A stretch of 64,000 nucleotides of DNA, taken from the NCBI GenBank assembly GCA_037200385.1, contig JBBCGL010000001.1:3549418-3613417 (forward strand). Reading direction: 5' to 3'. Below, one piece after another: positions 52,468 to 60,628 of the stretch. The DNA is from Rhizomicrobium sp. (lineage in GTDB: Bacteria > Pseudomonadota > Alphaproteobacteria > Micropepsales > Micropepsaceae). The notes under the pieces were generated by a model, which saw nothing but the letters and a program-made list of their open reading frames with translations, did not search any database and was not told the DNA's origin. A program made the translations under genes and the position numbers. Every line of letters begins with the position of its first letter. Position 1 is the stretch's first letter.

Positions 52468-54248
52468 GCGCACAGCCCCGCATCGTCGCCATCATCCAGG
52501 CGCGCATGGGTTCGACGCGCCTGCCCGGCAAGGTCCTGCGTCCCATCGCGGGTCATCCGTTGCTCTGGCACATCGTCCACCGCCTGAAGAAATCGCAGCG
52601 GATCGACGCGGTCGCGGTCGCCACCACGACCAACCCGCTCGACGACGCGATCGCCGAATTCGGCCGCGACAACGGCGTCGCCGTCATCCGCGGTCCGGAG
52701 GACGACGTGCTGGCGCGCTTCGCCCTCGCTGCCGAGGCGACCGGCGCCGATGTCATCGTCCGGGTCTCGTCGGATGCGCCCTTCATCGACGCGGCCTTCG
52801 TCGACCACCTGCTGACGGCCCTGCTGGAACAGGGCGGCGACTTCGTGCTCATGGAGGAGGGCGCGACGACCGCGCATGAGGGCGTCGATCCCTTCACCCG
52901 CCGCGGCCTCGACAAGCTGATGATGGACGCGCACGCCGATCCGGTGGCGCGCGAGCATGTCACCGGCTATTTCAAGCTGCATCCGGGCTTCGTGCCCATC
53001 GCCCGCGCACCGGCCTATCCGCGGCTGGCGCGCGAGGGCGGGCGCCTGACGATCGACACGCCGGACGATCTCGCCTTCATCGAAGCCGTCCATGTCCGGC
53101 TGGAAGCCAAGGCGGGCGAGGCCTCGCTTAGCGACATCCTGATGCTGCTGGAGCGCGAACCGGCGCTGCGCGGCATCAACGCCCATGTGCGGCAGAAGCC
53201 GATCGCGGTCCGCGGTGGCTTGGCGCTGATCCGCTGCGACGGCGGCGGCGCGTTCGGCTACGGCCATGTCAAGCGCATGGTGGCGCTGGCGCGGGCCTTG
53301 CGCGACGCGCAGGGTATCGGCGCAGTGTTCGCGCTCAACGGATCCGAAGACGCCGGCACGCCCATCCGCAATGCCGGCTTCGCGGTGACCCGGCTGGGTC
53401 GAGAGGGTCTCGAAAGCCTCATCGGCGTCCATGCTCCCGACCTGCTGCTGCTCGACGGCCGCGAAGGTCCGGATCGCGAGGGGCTTGCCGAGCTGGCGCG
53501 GCGCGTCCCGCTTACCGCCGTGATCGACGACGGCGCGGACCGCCGCCTCGCCGCCGATCTGGCCTATTATCCGCCGGTGCCGCAGGCCTTTGCGCTGGAT
53601 TGGACTGCGTCGCGCTGCGTGCCGCGCATCGGCTGGGAATGGTCGATCCTGGGTTCGAACCCGGCAGCGAGTCGTCCGCGCCCGAACGGCCGGCCGGTGC
53701 TGCTCGTGACCATGGGCGGCAGCGATCCGTTCGGCTTGACGCTGCGCAGCGCCCGCGCCCTGGCGCGGCTCGATCCGCTGTTCCGCGCCCGCTTCGTCAT
53801 CGGGCCGGGCATGGCCGGGCGCGGCGCGGTGGCGCGGCAGATCGTGTCCCTCAATCCCAATTTCGAAACCATCGAGGGCGCCGCGGGCCTCGCCACGGAG
53901 TTCGCCGCTGCCGATCTCGCGCTGACGGCGTTCGGGGTCACGGCCTATGAACTCGCCGCGGCCGGCGTGCCTGCGCTCTATCTGGCGCTCAATGAAGACC
54001 ATGCCCGCTCGGCCTCTGCTTTCGAGAAAGCGGGCATCGGCCTGTCGCTGGGCGTCGCGGCGGATGTCGACGACGCAACGATCGCCCGCGCGGTCGCGCG
54101 CCTCCTGGGCGATACGGCACGCCGCCGCGCGATGCGTACCGCGGGCCTCATGACGATCGACGGCAACGGCGCGGGCCGCATCGCGGCCGACCTGGCTGCC
54201 GCCCTGGCCGAGCGCCGCGCGGGCGTGCCGCTCACAGCCGCGCGATAG
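52464..54248 (+). CDS. Fusion of SpsF/PseF-type cytidylyltransferase and PseG-type nucleotide-sugar hydrolase
   Basis: 594 aa with GTG start overlapping the neuB-like stop. Residues 1-245 are a sugar nucleotidyltransferase (IIQARMGSTRLPGKVLRPI, DVIVRVSSDAPFIDAAFVDHLL, GRLTIDTPDDLAFIEAV). Residues 250-594 are a GT-B-like PseG/SpsG domain (LIRCDGGGAFGYGHVKRM with the catalytic-type His268, LLLDGREG, LVTMGGSDPFGLTLR, FAAADLALTAFGVTAYELAAAGVPALYLAL). PseG hydrolyses a UDP-sugar to the free sugar, and PseF charges the nonulosonate with CMP, so one chain would act before and after the synthase encoded upstream. Confidence 0.88.
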   Translation: MSAQPRIVAIIQARMGSTRLPGKVLRPIAGHPLLWHIVHRLKKSQRIDAVAVATTTNPLDDAIAEFGRDNGVAVIRGPEDDVLARFALAAEATGADVIVRVSSDAPFIDAAFVDHLLTALLEQGGDFVLMEEGATTAHEGVDPFTRRGLDKLMMDAHADPVAREHVTGYFKLHPGFVPIARAPAYPRLAREGGRLTIDTPDDLAFIEAVHVRLEAKAGEASLSDILMLLEREPALRGINAHVRQKPIAVRGGLALIRCDGGGAFGYGHVKRMVALARALRDAQGIGAVFALNGSEDAGTPIRNAGFAVTRLGREGLESLIGVHAPDLLLLDGREGPDREGLAELARRVPLTAVIDDGADRRLAADLAYYPPVPQAFALDWTASRCVPRIGWEWSILGSNPAASRPRPNGRPVLLVTMGGSDPFGLTLRSARALARLDPLFRARFVIGPGMAGRGAVARQIVSLNPNFETIEGAAGLATEFAAADLALTAFGVTAYELAAAGVPALYLALNEDHARSASAFEKAGIGLSLGVAADVDDATIARAVARLLGDTARRRAMRTAGLMTIDGNGAGRIAADLAAALAERRAGVPLTAAR

Positions 54249-55749
54249 TCTTCTCGAACGCGCTCGTCCAATCGCCGCGGACGTCGGGCATCATCAATTC
54301 GCAAGCCGGTGCGAAAGGCTCGCGGCCCTGGCCCAGCGCCGTCCAGCTCGTATCGTAGAGCACCTTGTAGGTGTCGACGCCGGTTCCCGCCGCCAGCCAG
54401 GAGACGGCGGTCGGCGCGCTCACCACGACATCGAGCGACGCCAGCAGCGCGGCGGTCCGGTCGAGCGCGTTCTTCTGGTCCAGGTCCGGAAGCATGACGA
54501 TAGTGCGGCCGCTCTGCGCCGCCAGCGCTTCGACCTCGTCGTCCGAAGCATCGTATTGCACGCTGATCACCGTGCCGGGCACTCGGGCGATAAAGGCCGC
54601 CCACGCCTCTCGCGGCGCATATTGCAAGGCGCGATGGCCCAGCACATTGCCGCTGCGCCAGCACACGCCGATGAACGGCCCCGGTCCGAAGCCCGTAAGC
54701 AAGCCGCCCCAGCGGGCCATGTCCATCGGGTCCGGTTTGAGGAAATCGTTGGCCTTCGGGAACGCCTCGAGGCTGCCGCGCAGGATTTTCGGCAGGCTGC
54801 CCATCTCGGTGAAGGCATTGGCGCCGCCCGCCTGCTTGAGCCAGCCATAGCGCGCCCGATGGACGGCGCCCCTGGTCTCCATGTCGGACGGATGCACCGC
54901 GACGCCGGGAAACGAGCGCGCGAACAGGCCGACGAGGCGCGGCTCGCATTCCAGCACGATCGCGCCGCCGTCGCGCGCCGCGCGCGCGGCAAGGTCGGGA
55001 ATCATGCTGGCGAACAGGATCTGGTCGCCGATGCCTTGTTCGGCGGTCACCAGAAGCCGCGTGCGCTTGAGGCTGCCGCCGGTCCAGCGCGTCAGCTTGT
55101 GGTCGGGCACCGGGACCTTGGCGAGGTTCAGCCGCGCGCCGTAATCGCGCCAGCCGTCTTTCAGGTTTCCCGCCAGCAGATGCAGGATGGCGCGATTCAA
55201 GCGCGCCTGGGCGTTGTCGGGCTCGTGGGCGATCGCCTTGCTGTAGAGCGCGAGCGCCTCGCCGGTCTCGCCGGCATCGGTCAGGATATCGGCAAGATTG
55301 CTCAGCGCCGCCGCATAGTCCGGCTTGCGGGCCAGCGCTTCGCGGTAATGCACGGCCGCCCGCTCGAAATCGCCCATCTCGCGCCAGGTCGAGCCCAGCG
55401 TCAGCCACAATTCGGGCGCCTGCGGGTCGCGCGCCAGGGCCGGTGCCAGCAGCGCCTGTGCCGCTTGCGGCTGTCCTTCGGCGCGCAGCAGATTGGCGAG
55501 GCTGACGATGGCTTCGAGCCGCGCCGGGTCCCGGTGCAGCACCCGGCGATAGAATTCCGCTGCGGGACCCGCCATGCCCAGCGCGCGCGCCGTGTTGCCG
55601 AGCGCGAACAGCACCCGCGCATCGTCCGGCTTTGCCGACAGCGCCTGCTCGTACCGCGAAATGGCTTCGGCGTGACGGCCGAGACCGGAGAGTTTCAGGC
55701 CCTGCTCATAGGGATCGGCGAATGCATGCATGTACGGACTTTGGCCCAT
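54232..55749 (-). CDS. TPR-glycosyltransferase fusion, second FlmG-like paralogue
   Basis: 505 aa. TPRs over about residues 5-205 (ARVLFALGNTARALGMAGPAAEFYRRVLHRDPARLEAI and similar), then a GT-B-like C-terminal half: LLVTAEQGIGDQILFASMIPDL, GPFIGVCWRSGNVLG, LASLDVVVSAPTAVSWLAAGTG. These are the same landmarks as in the protein at 38623-40383, with 80 fewer residues. Its 3' end overlaps the SpsF-PseG gene by 17 bases on the opposite strand. Likely a protein glycosyltransferase with its own target choice through the TPRs. Confidence 0.8.
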   Translation of the reverse strand: MGQSPYMHAFADPYEQGLKLSGLGRHAEAISRYEQALSAKPDDARVLFALGNTARALGMAGPAAEFYRRVLHRDPARLEAIVSLANLLRAEGQPQAAQALLAPALARDPQAPELWLTLGSTWREMGDFERAAVHYREALARKPDYAAALSNLADILTDAGETGEALALYSKAIAHEPDNAQARLNRAILHLLAGNLKDGWRDYGARLNLAKVPVPDHKLTRWTGGSLKRTRLLVTAEQGIGDQILFASMIPDLAARAARDGGAIVLECEPRLVGLFARSFPGVAVHPSDMETRGAVHRARYGWLKQAGGANAFTEMGSLPKILRGSLEAFPKANDFLKPDPMDMARWGGLLTGFGPGPFIGVCWRSGNVLGHRALQYAPREAWAAFIARVPGTVISVQYDASDDEVEALAAQSGRTIVMLPDLDQKNALDRTAALLASLDVVVSAPTAVSWLAAGTGVDTYKVLYDTSWTALGQGREPFAPACELMMPDVRGDWTSAFEKTIARL

Positions 55750-55755
55750 GCCGTG

Positions 55756-55770
55756 TTAAGGCCCGCTTAA
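55756..55770. promoter_or_regulatory. Perfect CtrA-like box in a divergent promoter
   Basis: TTAA-GGCCCGC-TTAA, an exact full-site match, between the second TPR-glycosyltransferase (start 55749) and the beta-propeller flagellar protein (start 55849). It is placed to activate the plus-strand gene and cover the start region of the other. Confidence 0.65.
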
Positions 55771-55777
55771 GCACGTT

Positions 55778-55792
55778 TGGCCGCGAATTAGC
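55778..55792 (+). promoter_or_regulatory. Possible sigma-54 promoter of the beta-propeller protein
   Basis: TGGCCGC-GAAT-TAGC: the invariant GG and GC have the right ten-base spacing, but other positions deviate. It lies 57 bases before the start codon and 8 bases after the CtrA-like box. Confidence 0.35.
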
Positions 55793-55848
55793 CGTGCGTT
55801 AAGGCGCATCGGGCAAAACTTCGGCATCGTTCCGTAAAGGCTGCCTGC

Positions 55849-58617
55849 GTGTCCGTCGGTCTCGATCCCAACCTGCTGCTCAGCTTCTACCAGGCGAAGC
55901 TTGGAAGCACCGCGACGCCGGCGTCCGCGGCGCCGCAACAAGCAGCGACGAGCACGAACAAGAGCGCGACCGCGAACGACGCGCCGCCCTGGGAGGCCTC
56001 GCAGCCCGACCAGACGGTGATGGACGCCAAGGTCCTGTCGACCACGAACTTCCTCGACACCAGCAATGTGCCGCTCAGCACGTCGATCAGCACCGACGCG
56101 AAGACCGAGCAGGACAACCAGAAGCTCTTCTCGCTCTACAGCGCGGTCAACACGCTTGCCTATATCGCCAAGATGGGCCAGCGCGACGGCACGACGGCAG
56201 GGCAGCTCGCCGGCCTCGACACTCGCTTCCAGGCCGGCCTGCAGCAGGTCGAGAGCTATATCTCGAAGACGAGCTTCAACAATTTCACCCTGCAGGCCGC
56301 GATCCCCGCGGCGAGCGTCACATCGAGCGTCGTCGTCCCGTTCGGCTCGTTCGACTACCAGACCAAAACGCTCGTGAACAACGCGAATTTGGGCAATGCG
56401 CTGCCGGGGCTTTCGGCGTCCGACAGCTTCACGATCGCGGTGAAGAAAGGCGTGACGACGACCAATGTCGACATCGACCTTTCCCAGATCCAGGGGCCGC
56501 TGACCCTCGACAACGTCGTCTCCTATGTGAACCAGACGCTGTCGACCGACGGCTTCAAGACGCGCTTCCAGAAGGTGCTGACCGCCGGCTCGGTGCTCGA
56601 CCCGACCACGGCGACCTATGGCCTGCAGGTCTCGCCGGGCGCGAACGAGACCGTGAATCTCTCTTCCGCGGACGCGACGCCGGCTCTCTATCTCGCCGGC
56701 TCGATGGGCCAGGCGTCCGCCGTCACCACCGTCGCGAACGGCACGACCACAAGCTCGACCGTCGCCGACCAGCAAGGCCGCCTGATCAAGCTCTCCGACC
56801 TCGATGGCGATCCGGTCAGCACGGGAAGCGCCAGCGCGCAGCCGACGACGGGCACGACCACGGCGCAGTCGACCGTGGTGGATGCGAGCGGCAACGTTTA
56901 TGTGCTCGGCAACGCCACCGGAGATTTCGGCAACCAGGTCAACCAGGGCACCCAGGACGCCTACCTGACCAAATACGATTCCGCCGGCAACGTGCTGTGG
57001 ACGCGGATGCTGGGCAGTGCCGGCTCCGCCAGCGGCACGTCGCTGGCGCTCGATCCGACCGGCGGCGTGGTGATCGCCGGATCGAGCACGGCGCAGCTCG
57101 CCACGACATCGGTCACCAACGGCAACACCGATACCTTCGTCGCGAAATACGATGCCGACGGCAACCAGACCTGGATCAGGCAGATCCAGACCCTGGCGCA
57201 AAACCAAGCCGCCGCGGTGAGCGTCGACGCCTCGGGCAATGTCTTCATCGGCGGCCAGGTCTCGGGCGGCGTGATCGGCGCGGGCCAGACCAAGGTCGAC
57301 GGCCAGGACGCCTATCTCGCCAAGCTCGATAACAAGGGCAAGGTCGTCTACGAACGGCAATTCGGCACGACGGCGAGCGATACGGTCGCGGCGACCGCGA
57401 CCGGCGCCGACGGCAGCCTCTATGTCGCGAGCACGCAGGACGGCCACGCCATCATCTCCAAATACGCCAATGGCGACGCGACCGGCGCCCCGGTCTGGCA
57501 AAGCGATCTCGGCGACCTGCAGGCCGGCGGCGCGATCGGCGGCCTCACCGTCTCGGGCAACCAGGTCTACGTGTCCGGTACGACCGCCAACGGCAATCTC
57601 ACCGCGGGCGGCGCCGCCGGCGTCGCGCAGGCGAGTTCGGGCGGCACCGATGCGTTCGTCTTCAAGCTCACCGATCAGGGTACGACGGCGGCCGCGAATT
57701 TCGTCTCCTATGTCGGCACCAGCGCCGCCGACAAGGGTGGCGCGGTCACCGTCGGCGGCGACGGCACGGTCTATCTCACCGGCTCGACCACCGGCACTTT
57801 CGCCGGCCAGTCGCGCAACATCGCCAATGTCAGCAACATGTTCGCGACTTCGATGGCGGCGGACGGCACGGTGAACTGGACGCGGCAATATGGCGGGCTC
57901 GACGGCATCTCCAGCGGCGCCGGCATCGCGGTGGACGCCAGCGGTTCGAGCGTGCTGGATGCGCTGGGGCTGCCGCGCGGCACGGTCAATCCGAACCAGT
58001 CCGTCGACCTGACGGCCCAGACCACGCTGCGCGCCGGCGACTCGTTCCAGATTCAGCTCCAGGGCATCGCGGCCCGCACCGCGACCATCACGATCGACAA
58101 GGGCGAGACGCTGCAATCGCTGGTCAGCAAGATCAACATCCAGCTGCAATCCTACGGCAAGGCCTCGGTCGCCTATACCAATGGCGCCGAAGGGCTCACG
58201 ATCGCGGTCAATCCCGGCGTGACCATCGGGCTGGCGTCGGGGCCGGCGAATTTCGACGCGTTGTCGCGCCTGGGCATTCCGCCCGGCAATCTCTCCGCGC
58301 CGGCCACGAAGAACTCCGACGGCAGCGCCAATACGACCTCGTCGAGCACCGACACGCCGTCCTTCGGTCTGGGACTGACCGGCAGTTTCGATCTGACGAC
58401 CAAGACCGGTGCCGACATGGCGCGTTCGCAGCTGCTCGGCGTGCTGTCCAAGATACAAAGCGCCTATCAGACGACGAATGCGCCCGCGACACCGGCGGCG
58501 ACGCCGGGCAACACGTCCGGAGCCGCGCCCGCCTATCTCACCTCGCAGCTCTCCAATTACAGCCTCGCGCTGAGCATGCTCGGCGGCAGCACGTCGTCAT
58601 CGTCCCTCGTCGCCTGA
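55849..58617 (+). CDS. Flagellum-associated beta-propeller protein with flagellin-IN-like segments
   Basis: 922 aa, GTG start, no signal peptide. Residues 1-340 include a helical part and a segment DSFTIAVKKGVTTTNVDIDL...LDNVVSYVNQTL. Residues about 340-685 carry SBBP-type beta-propeller repeats (GNVYVLGNATGDF..DAYLTKYDSAGNVLWTRMLG, GNVFIGGQVSGG..DAYLAKLDNKGKVVYERQFG and more). Residues 720-830 hold ARTATITIDKGETLQSLVSKINIQL, close to the flagellin hook-IN motif of flagellins and FliD. Very rich in Ser, Thr, Gly and Ala, poor in Cys. Context (CtrA-like box, flgI operon next door, glycosylation genes upstream) suggests a flagellar-exported surface protein. Function unproven. Confidence 0.7.
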   Translation: MSVGLDPNLLLSFYQAKLGSTATPASAAPQQAATSTNKSATANDAPPWEASQPDQTVMDAKVLSTTNFLDTSNVPLSTSISTDAKTEQDNQKLFSLYSAVNTLAYIAKMGQRDGTTAGQLAGLDTRFQAGLQQVESYISKTSFNNFTLQAAIPAASVTSSVVVPFGSFDYQTKTLVNNANLGNALPGLSASDSFTIAVKKGVTTTNVDIDLSQIQGPLTLDNVVSYVNQTLSTDGFKTRFQKVLTAGSVLDPTTATYGLQVSPGANETVNLSSADATPALYLAGSMGQASAVTTVANGTTTSSTVADQQGRLIKLSDLDGDPVSTGSASAQPTTGTTTAQSTVVDASGNVYVLGNATGDFGNQVNQGTQDAYLTKYDSAGNVLWTRMLGSAGSASGTSLALDPTGGVVIAGSSTAQLATTSVTNGNTDTFVAKYDADGNQTWIRQIQTLAQNQAAAVSVDASGNVFIGGQVSGGVIGAGQTKVDGQDAYLAKLDNKGKVVYERQFGTTASDTVAATATGADGSLYVASTQDGHAIISKYANGDATGAPVWQSDLGDLQAGGAIGGLTVSGNQVYVSGTTANGNLTAGGAAGVAQASSGGTDAFVFKLTDQGTTAAANFVSYVGTSAADKGGAVTVGGDGTVYLTGSTTGTFAGQSRNIANVSNMFATSMAADGTVNWTRQYGGLDGISSGAGIAVDASGSSVLDALGLPRGTVNPNQSVDLTAQTTLRAGDSFQIQLQGIAARTATITIDKGETLQSLVSKINIQLQSYGKASVAYTNGAEGLTIAVNPGVTIGLASGPANFDALSRLGIPPGNLSAPATKNSDGSANTTSSSTDTPSFGLGLTGSFDLTTKTGADMARSQLLGVLSKIQSAYQTTNAPATPAATPGNTSGAAPAYLTSQLSNYSLALSMLGGSTSSSSLVA

Positions 58618-58638
58618 AGCCGGCGAAAAGCGGCGCCG

Positions 58639-59061
58639 TCACACCACGCTGTTGAACACCATCGCCCGCGCCGGCTTGCCATAGGTGGCGGCGCGCGGAT
58701 CATAGGTCCGCGTCGGCGCGGCGCGGCGGTCGACCTCGGCGGCGATCGCCTTGATCATCCCCTCGCTGGCATTGCGCACCCGCGTCAGCATGCGGCCATG
58801 CAGTTGCAGCAGGTCGCGGAATCTGTTCGTGACGTCGACGAAGCGCGCCCGCAACGGCGCCGGCGCGGCTTTCGCCGCGTCGGGCGTCAGGCCATGCGCC
58901 TCGCGGCCATACAGCGCCGACAGCCGCTGAATCTCCGGGTCGGTCGTGCGCATCTGCTGCGGCTTGCCCGCCTTCAAGGCCGCGATGTCGGCCTCGATCG
59001 CCTCGATCAGGCGTTCGGCCAGCTTGACCAGGCGCTCGATGCGTTCGCTCTCCGCGCTCAA
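58639..59061 (-). CDS. FlgN-like flagellar export chaperone
   Basis: 140 aa, start TTG at 59061 overlapping the stop of the rod-binding gene (TTGA). Mostly helical: RIERLVKLAERLIEAIEADIAALKAGK then LRARFVDVTNRFRDLLQLHGRMLTRVRNASEGMIKAIAAEVDRR, ending in a flexible tail (TYDPRAATYGKP). FlgN chaperones deliver hook-filament junction proteins; the size, helices and position after flgI and the rod-binding gene fit, but sequence similarity within FlgN is low. Confidence 0.6.
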   Translation of the reverse strand: MSAESERIERLVKLAERLIEAIEADIAALKAGKPQQMRTTDPEIQRLSALYGREAHGLTPDAAKAAPAPLRARFVDVTNRFRDLLQLHGRMLTRVRNASEGMIKAIAAEVDRRAAPTRTYDPRAATYGKPARAMVFNSVV

Positions 59062-59375
59062 TGGACGGCCTCCTGGGTCTTCAAGAGTTCGCGCTGCACG
59101 GCCTGGGAGAGGCCGAAGCCGCCCTGCGACACGATCTGCTTGCCGTATTCGTCGACCATGAGGGAGCGGAACATCTCTTCGCCCTGGCCGCCGCCGAACG
59201 GCCCGTCGGTCGAGATCCCGGCGAACATCTCGCCGAGGAACTGGTTGATGAACACGCCCTCGAACTGCTCGGCGGCCTTCTTGGCCGCGGCCGGGTCGCT
59301 GGTGCGGCTCGGCATCGCGACCGGCGCGGATTGCAGCGCGGTCATCGCGCCGGTGGTGTCGATGGCCCCGCTCAT
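59058..59375 (-). CDS. Rod-binding protein (FlgJ N-terminal / CheL type)
   Basis: 105 aa, ATG overlapping the flgI stop (ATGA). Family core AAAKKAAEQFEGVFINQFLGEMF, then GGGQGEEMFRSLMVDEYGKQIVSQGGFGLSQAVQREL. It is the rod-capping half of FlgJ without the muramidase domain, as usual in alphaproteobacteria. Helps rod assembly in the periplasm. Confidence 0.88.
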   Translation of the reverse strand: MSGAIDTTGAMTALQSAPVAMPSRTSDPAAAKKAAEQFEGVFINQFLGEMFAGISTDGPFGGGQGEEMFRSLMVDEYGKQIVSQGGFGLSQAVQRELLKTQEAVH

Positions 59376-60499
59376 CCGATCACCTGGATGTCGGCCTGCA
59401 GCGCGCCGGCCGCCTTGATCGCCTGGAGGATGGAGATGATGTCGCGCGGCCCCACGCCCAGCGCATTCAAGCCGTCGACCAGGCTCTGCAGCGAGACGCC
59501 CTCGTGCAGCACGACCATCTTGTTGCCCTTGCCTTCGTCGACGCTGATCTGGGTGCGCGGAACGGTCGTCGTCGTGCCGCCGCTGGAGAAAGGTTGGGGC
59601 TGGCTGACCTGCGGCGTCTCGGTGACGCGGATGGTGAGATTGCCCTGTGCGATGGCGACGGTGGATATCCGCACATCCGCGCCCATCACGATCACGCCGG
59701 ACTGCTCGTCGATCACGACGCGCGCCGCCTCGTCGGGATCGACCTTGACCTGTTCGAGATCGGTCAAGAGGCCCATGACGCCGCGCGGATAGCCGTCCGG
59801 CACGGTGAGGCGCACGGTGGACGGATCGGTCGCCTCCGCCACGCCGCCGCCCATATAAGCATTGACCGCGGTTGCGATGCGCGACGCGGTGGTGAGATCG
59901 GGATTGCGCAGCGACAGGCGCAGCGCGCGCTGCGAGGCGAGGTTGAACGGGATCTCGCGCTCGACGATCGCGCCGTTCGCGATGCGCCCGGCGGTCGGCA
60001 CGCCGCGCGTCACGCTGGCGGCATCGCCGCTGGCGGCAAAGCCGCCGATCGCGACAGGCCCCTGGCCGACCGCGTAGATCTGGCCGTCGGCGCCGAACAG
60101 CGTCGTCGCCAGCAAGGTGCCGCCCTGCAGGCTCTTGGCGTCGCCCATGGCGCTGACCGAAATGTCGATGCGGGTGCCTTGCGCCGAAAAGGCGTGGAGG
60201 TTGGCGGTCACCATCACGGCGGCGACGTTCTTGGTCTGCATGGTCGTGCCATGGGTGTTCACGCCCATGCGCTCCAGCATGGTCTGCAGGCTTTGCTGGG
60301 TGAACGGCGCGTTCTTGAGGCTGTCGCCCGAGCCGTTGAGACCGACGACCAGGCCGTAGCCGATCAGCATGTTGTCGCGGATGCCCTCGACGTCGACCAG
60401 GTCCTTGACCCGGCTGAAGGCGAGCGCGGGGAACGGCGCCGCGGCGAGGCTCGCCCCCAGGAAGAGGCAGGCAATTCTTATATAGAGTGCGCGGCGCAT
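59372..60499 (-). CDS. flgI: Flagellar P-ring protein FlgI
   Basis: 375 aa. Signal peptide (RRALYIRIACLFLGASLAAAPFPALAFS), then RVKDLVDVEGIRDNMLIGYGLVVGLNGSGDSL, MLERMGVNTHGTTMQTKNVAAVMVTANL and the C-terminal LVDGLNALGVGPRDIISILQAIKAAGALQADI, all FlgI hallmarks. It forms the P ring around the rod. First gene of a three-gene operon with the rod-binding and FlgN-like genes. Confidence 0.96.
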   Translation of the reverse strand: MRRALYIRIACLFLGASLAAAPFPALAFSRVKDLVDVEGIRDNMLIGYGLVVGLNGSGDSLKNAPFTQQSLQTMLERMGVNTHGTTMQTKNVAAVMVTANLHAFSAQGTRIDISVSAMGDAKSLQGGTLLATTLFGADGQIYAVGQGPVAIGGFAASGDAASVTRGVPTAGRIANGAIVEREIPFNLASQRALRLSLRNPDLTTASRIATAVNAYMGGGVAEATDPSTVRLTVPDGYPRGVMGLLTDLEQVKVDPDEAARVVIDEQSGVIVMGADVRISTVAIAQGNLTIRVTETPQVSQPQPFSSGGTTTTVPRTQISVDEGKGNKMVVLHEGVSLQSLVDGLNALGVGPRDIISILQAIKAAGALQADIQVIG

Positions 60500-60531
60500 T
60501 CTGCTCTCTGACGCTTGTCCGGGCATTCTCT

Positions 60532-60547
60532 TGCCAGTTTCGTGCCG
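60532..60547 (-). promoter_or_regulatory. Candidate sigma-54 promoter of the flgI operon
   Basis: On the minus strand CGGCACG-AAAC-TGGCA: the -24 GG and -12 GC are at the right distance and GCACG matches, with one deviation in each box. It lies 34-48 bases before the flgI ATG. Confidence 0.55.
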
Positions 60548-60628
60548 CGGTTGGCGCGGAGATTCTCCTTTCCATTCAGTGGGATAGGGAGGCGCTCGCG
60601 GGCGCCCGGCAAGTTCTTCCCGGCAGTT

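Noticed and set aside
55756-58458. Long minus-strand ORF (900 codons) opposite the beta-propeller gene
   Set aside because: Arg/Gly/Asp-rich translation without domains; arises from codon bias of the plus-strand gene, which has clear repeats and IN-like motifs.
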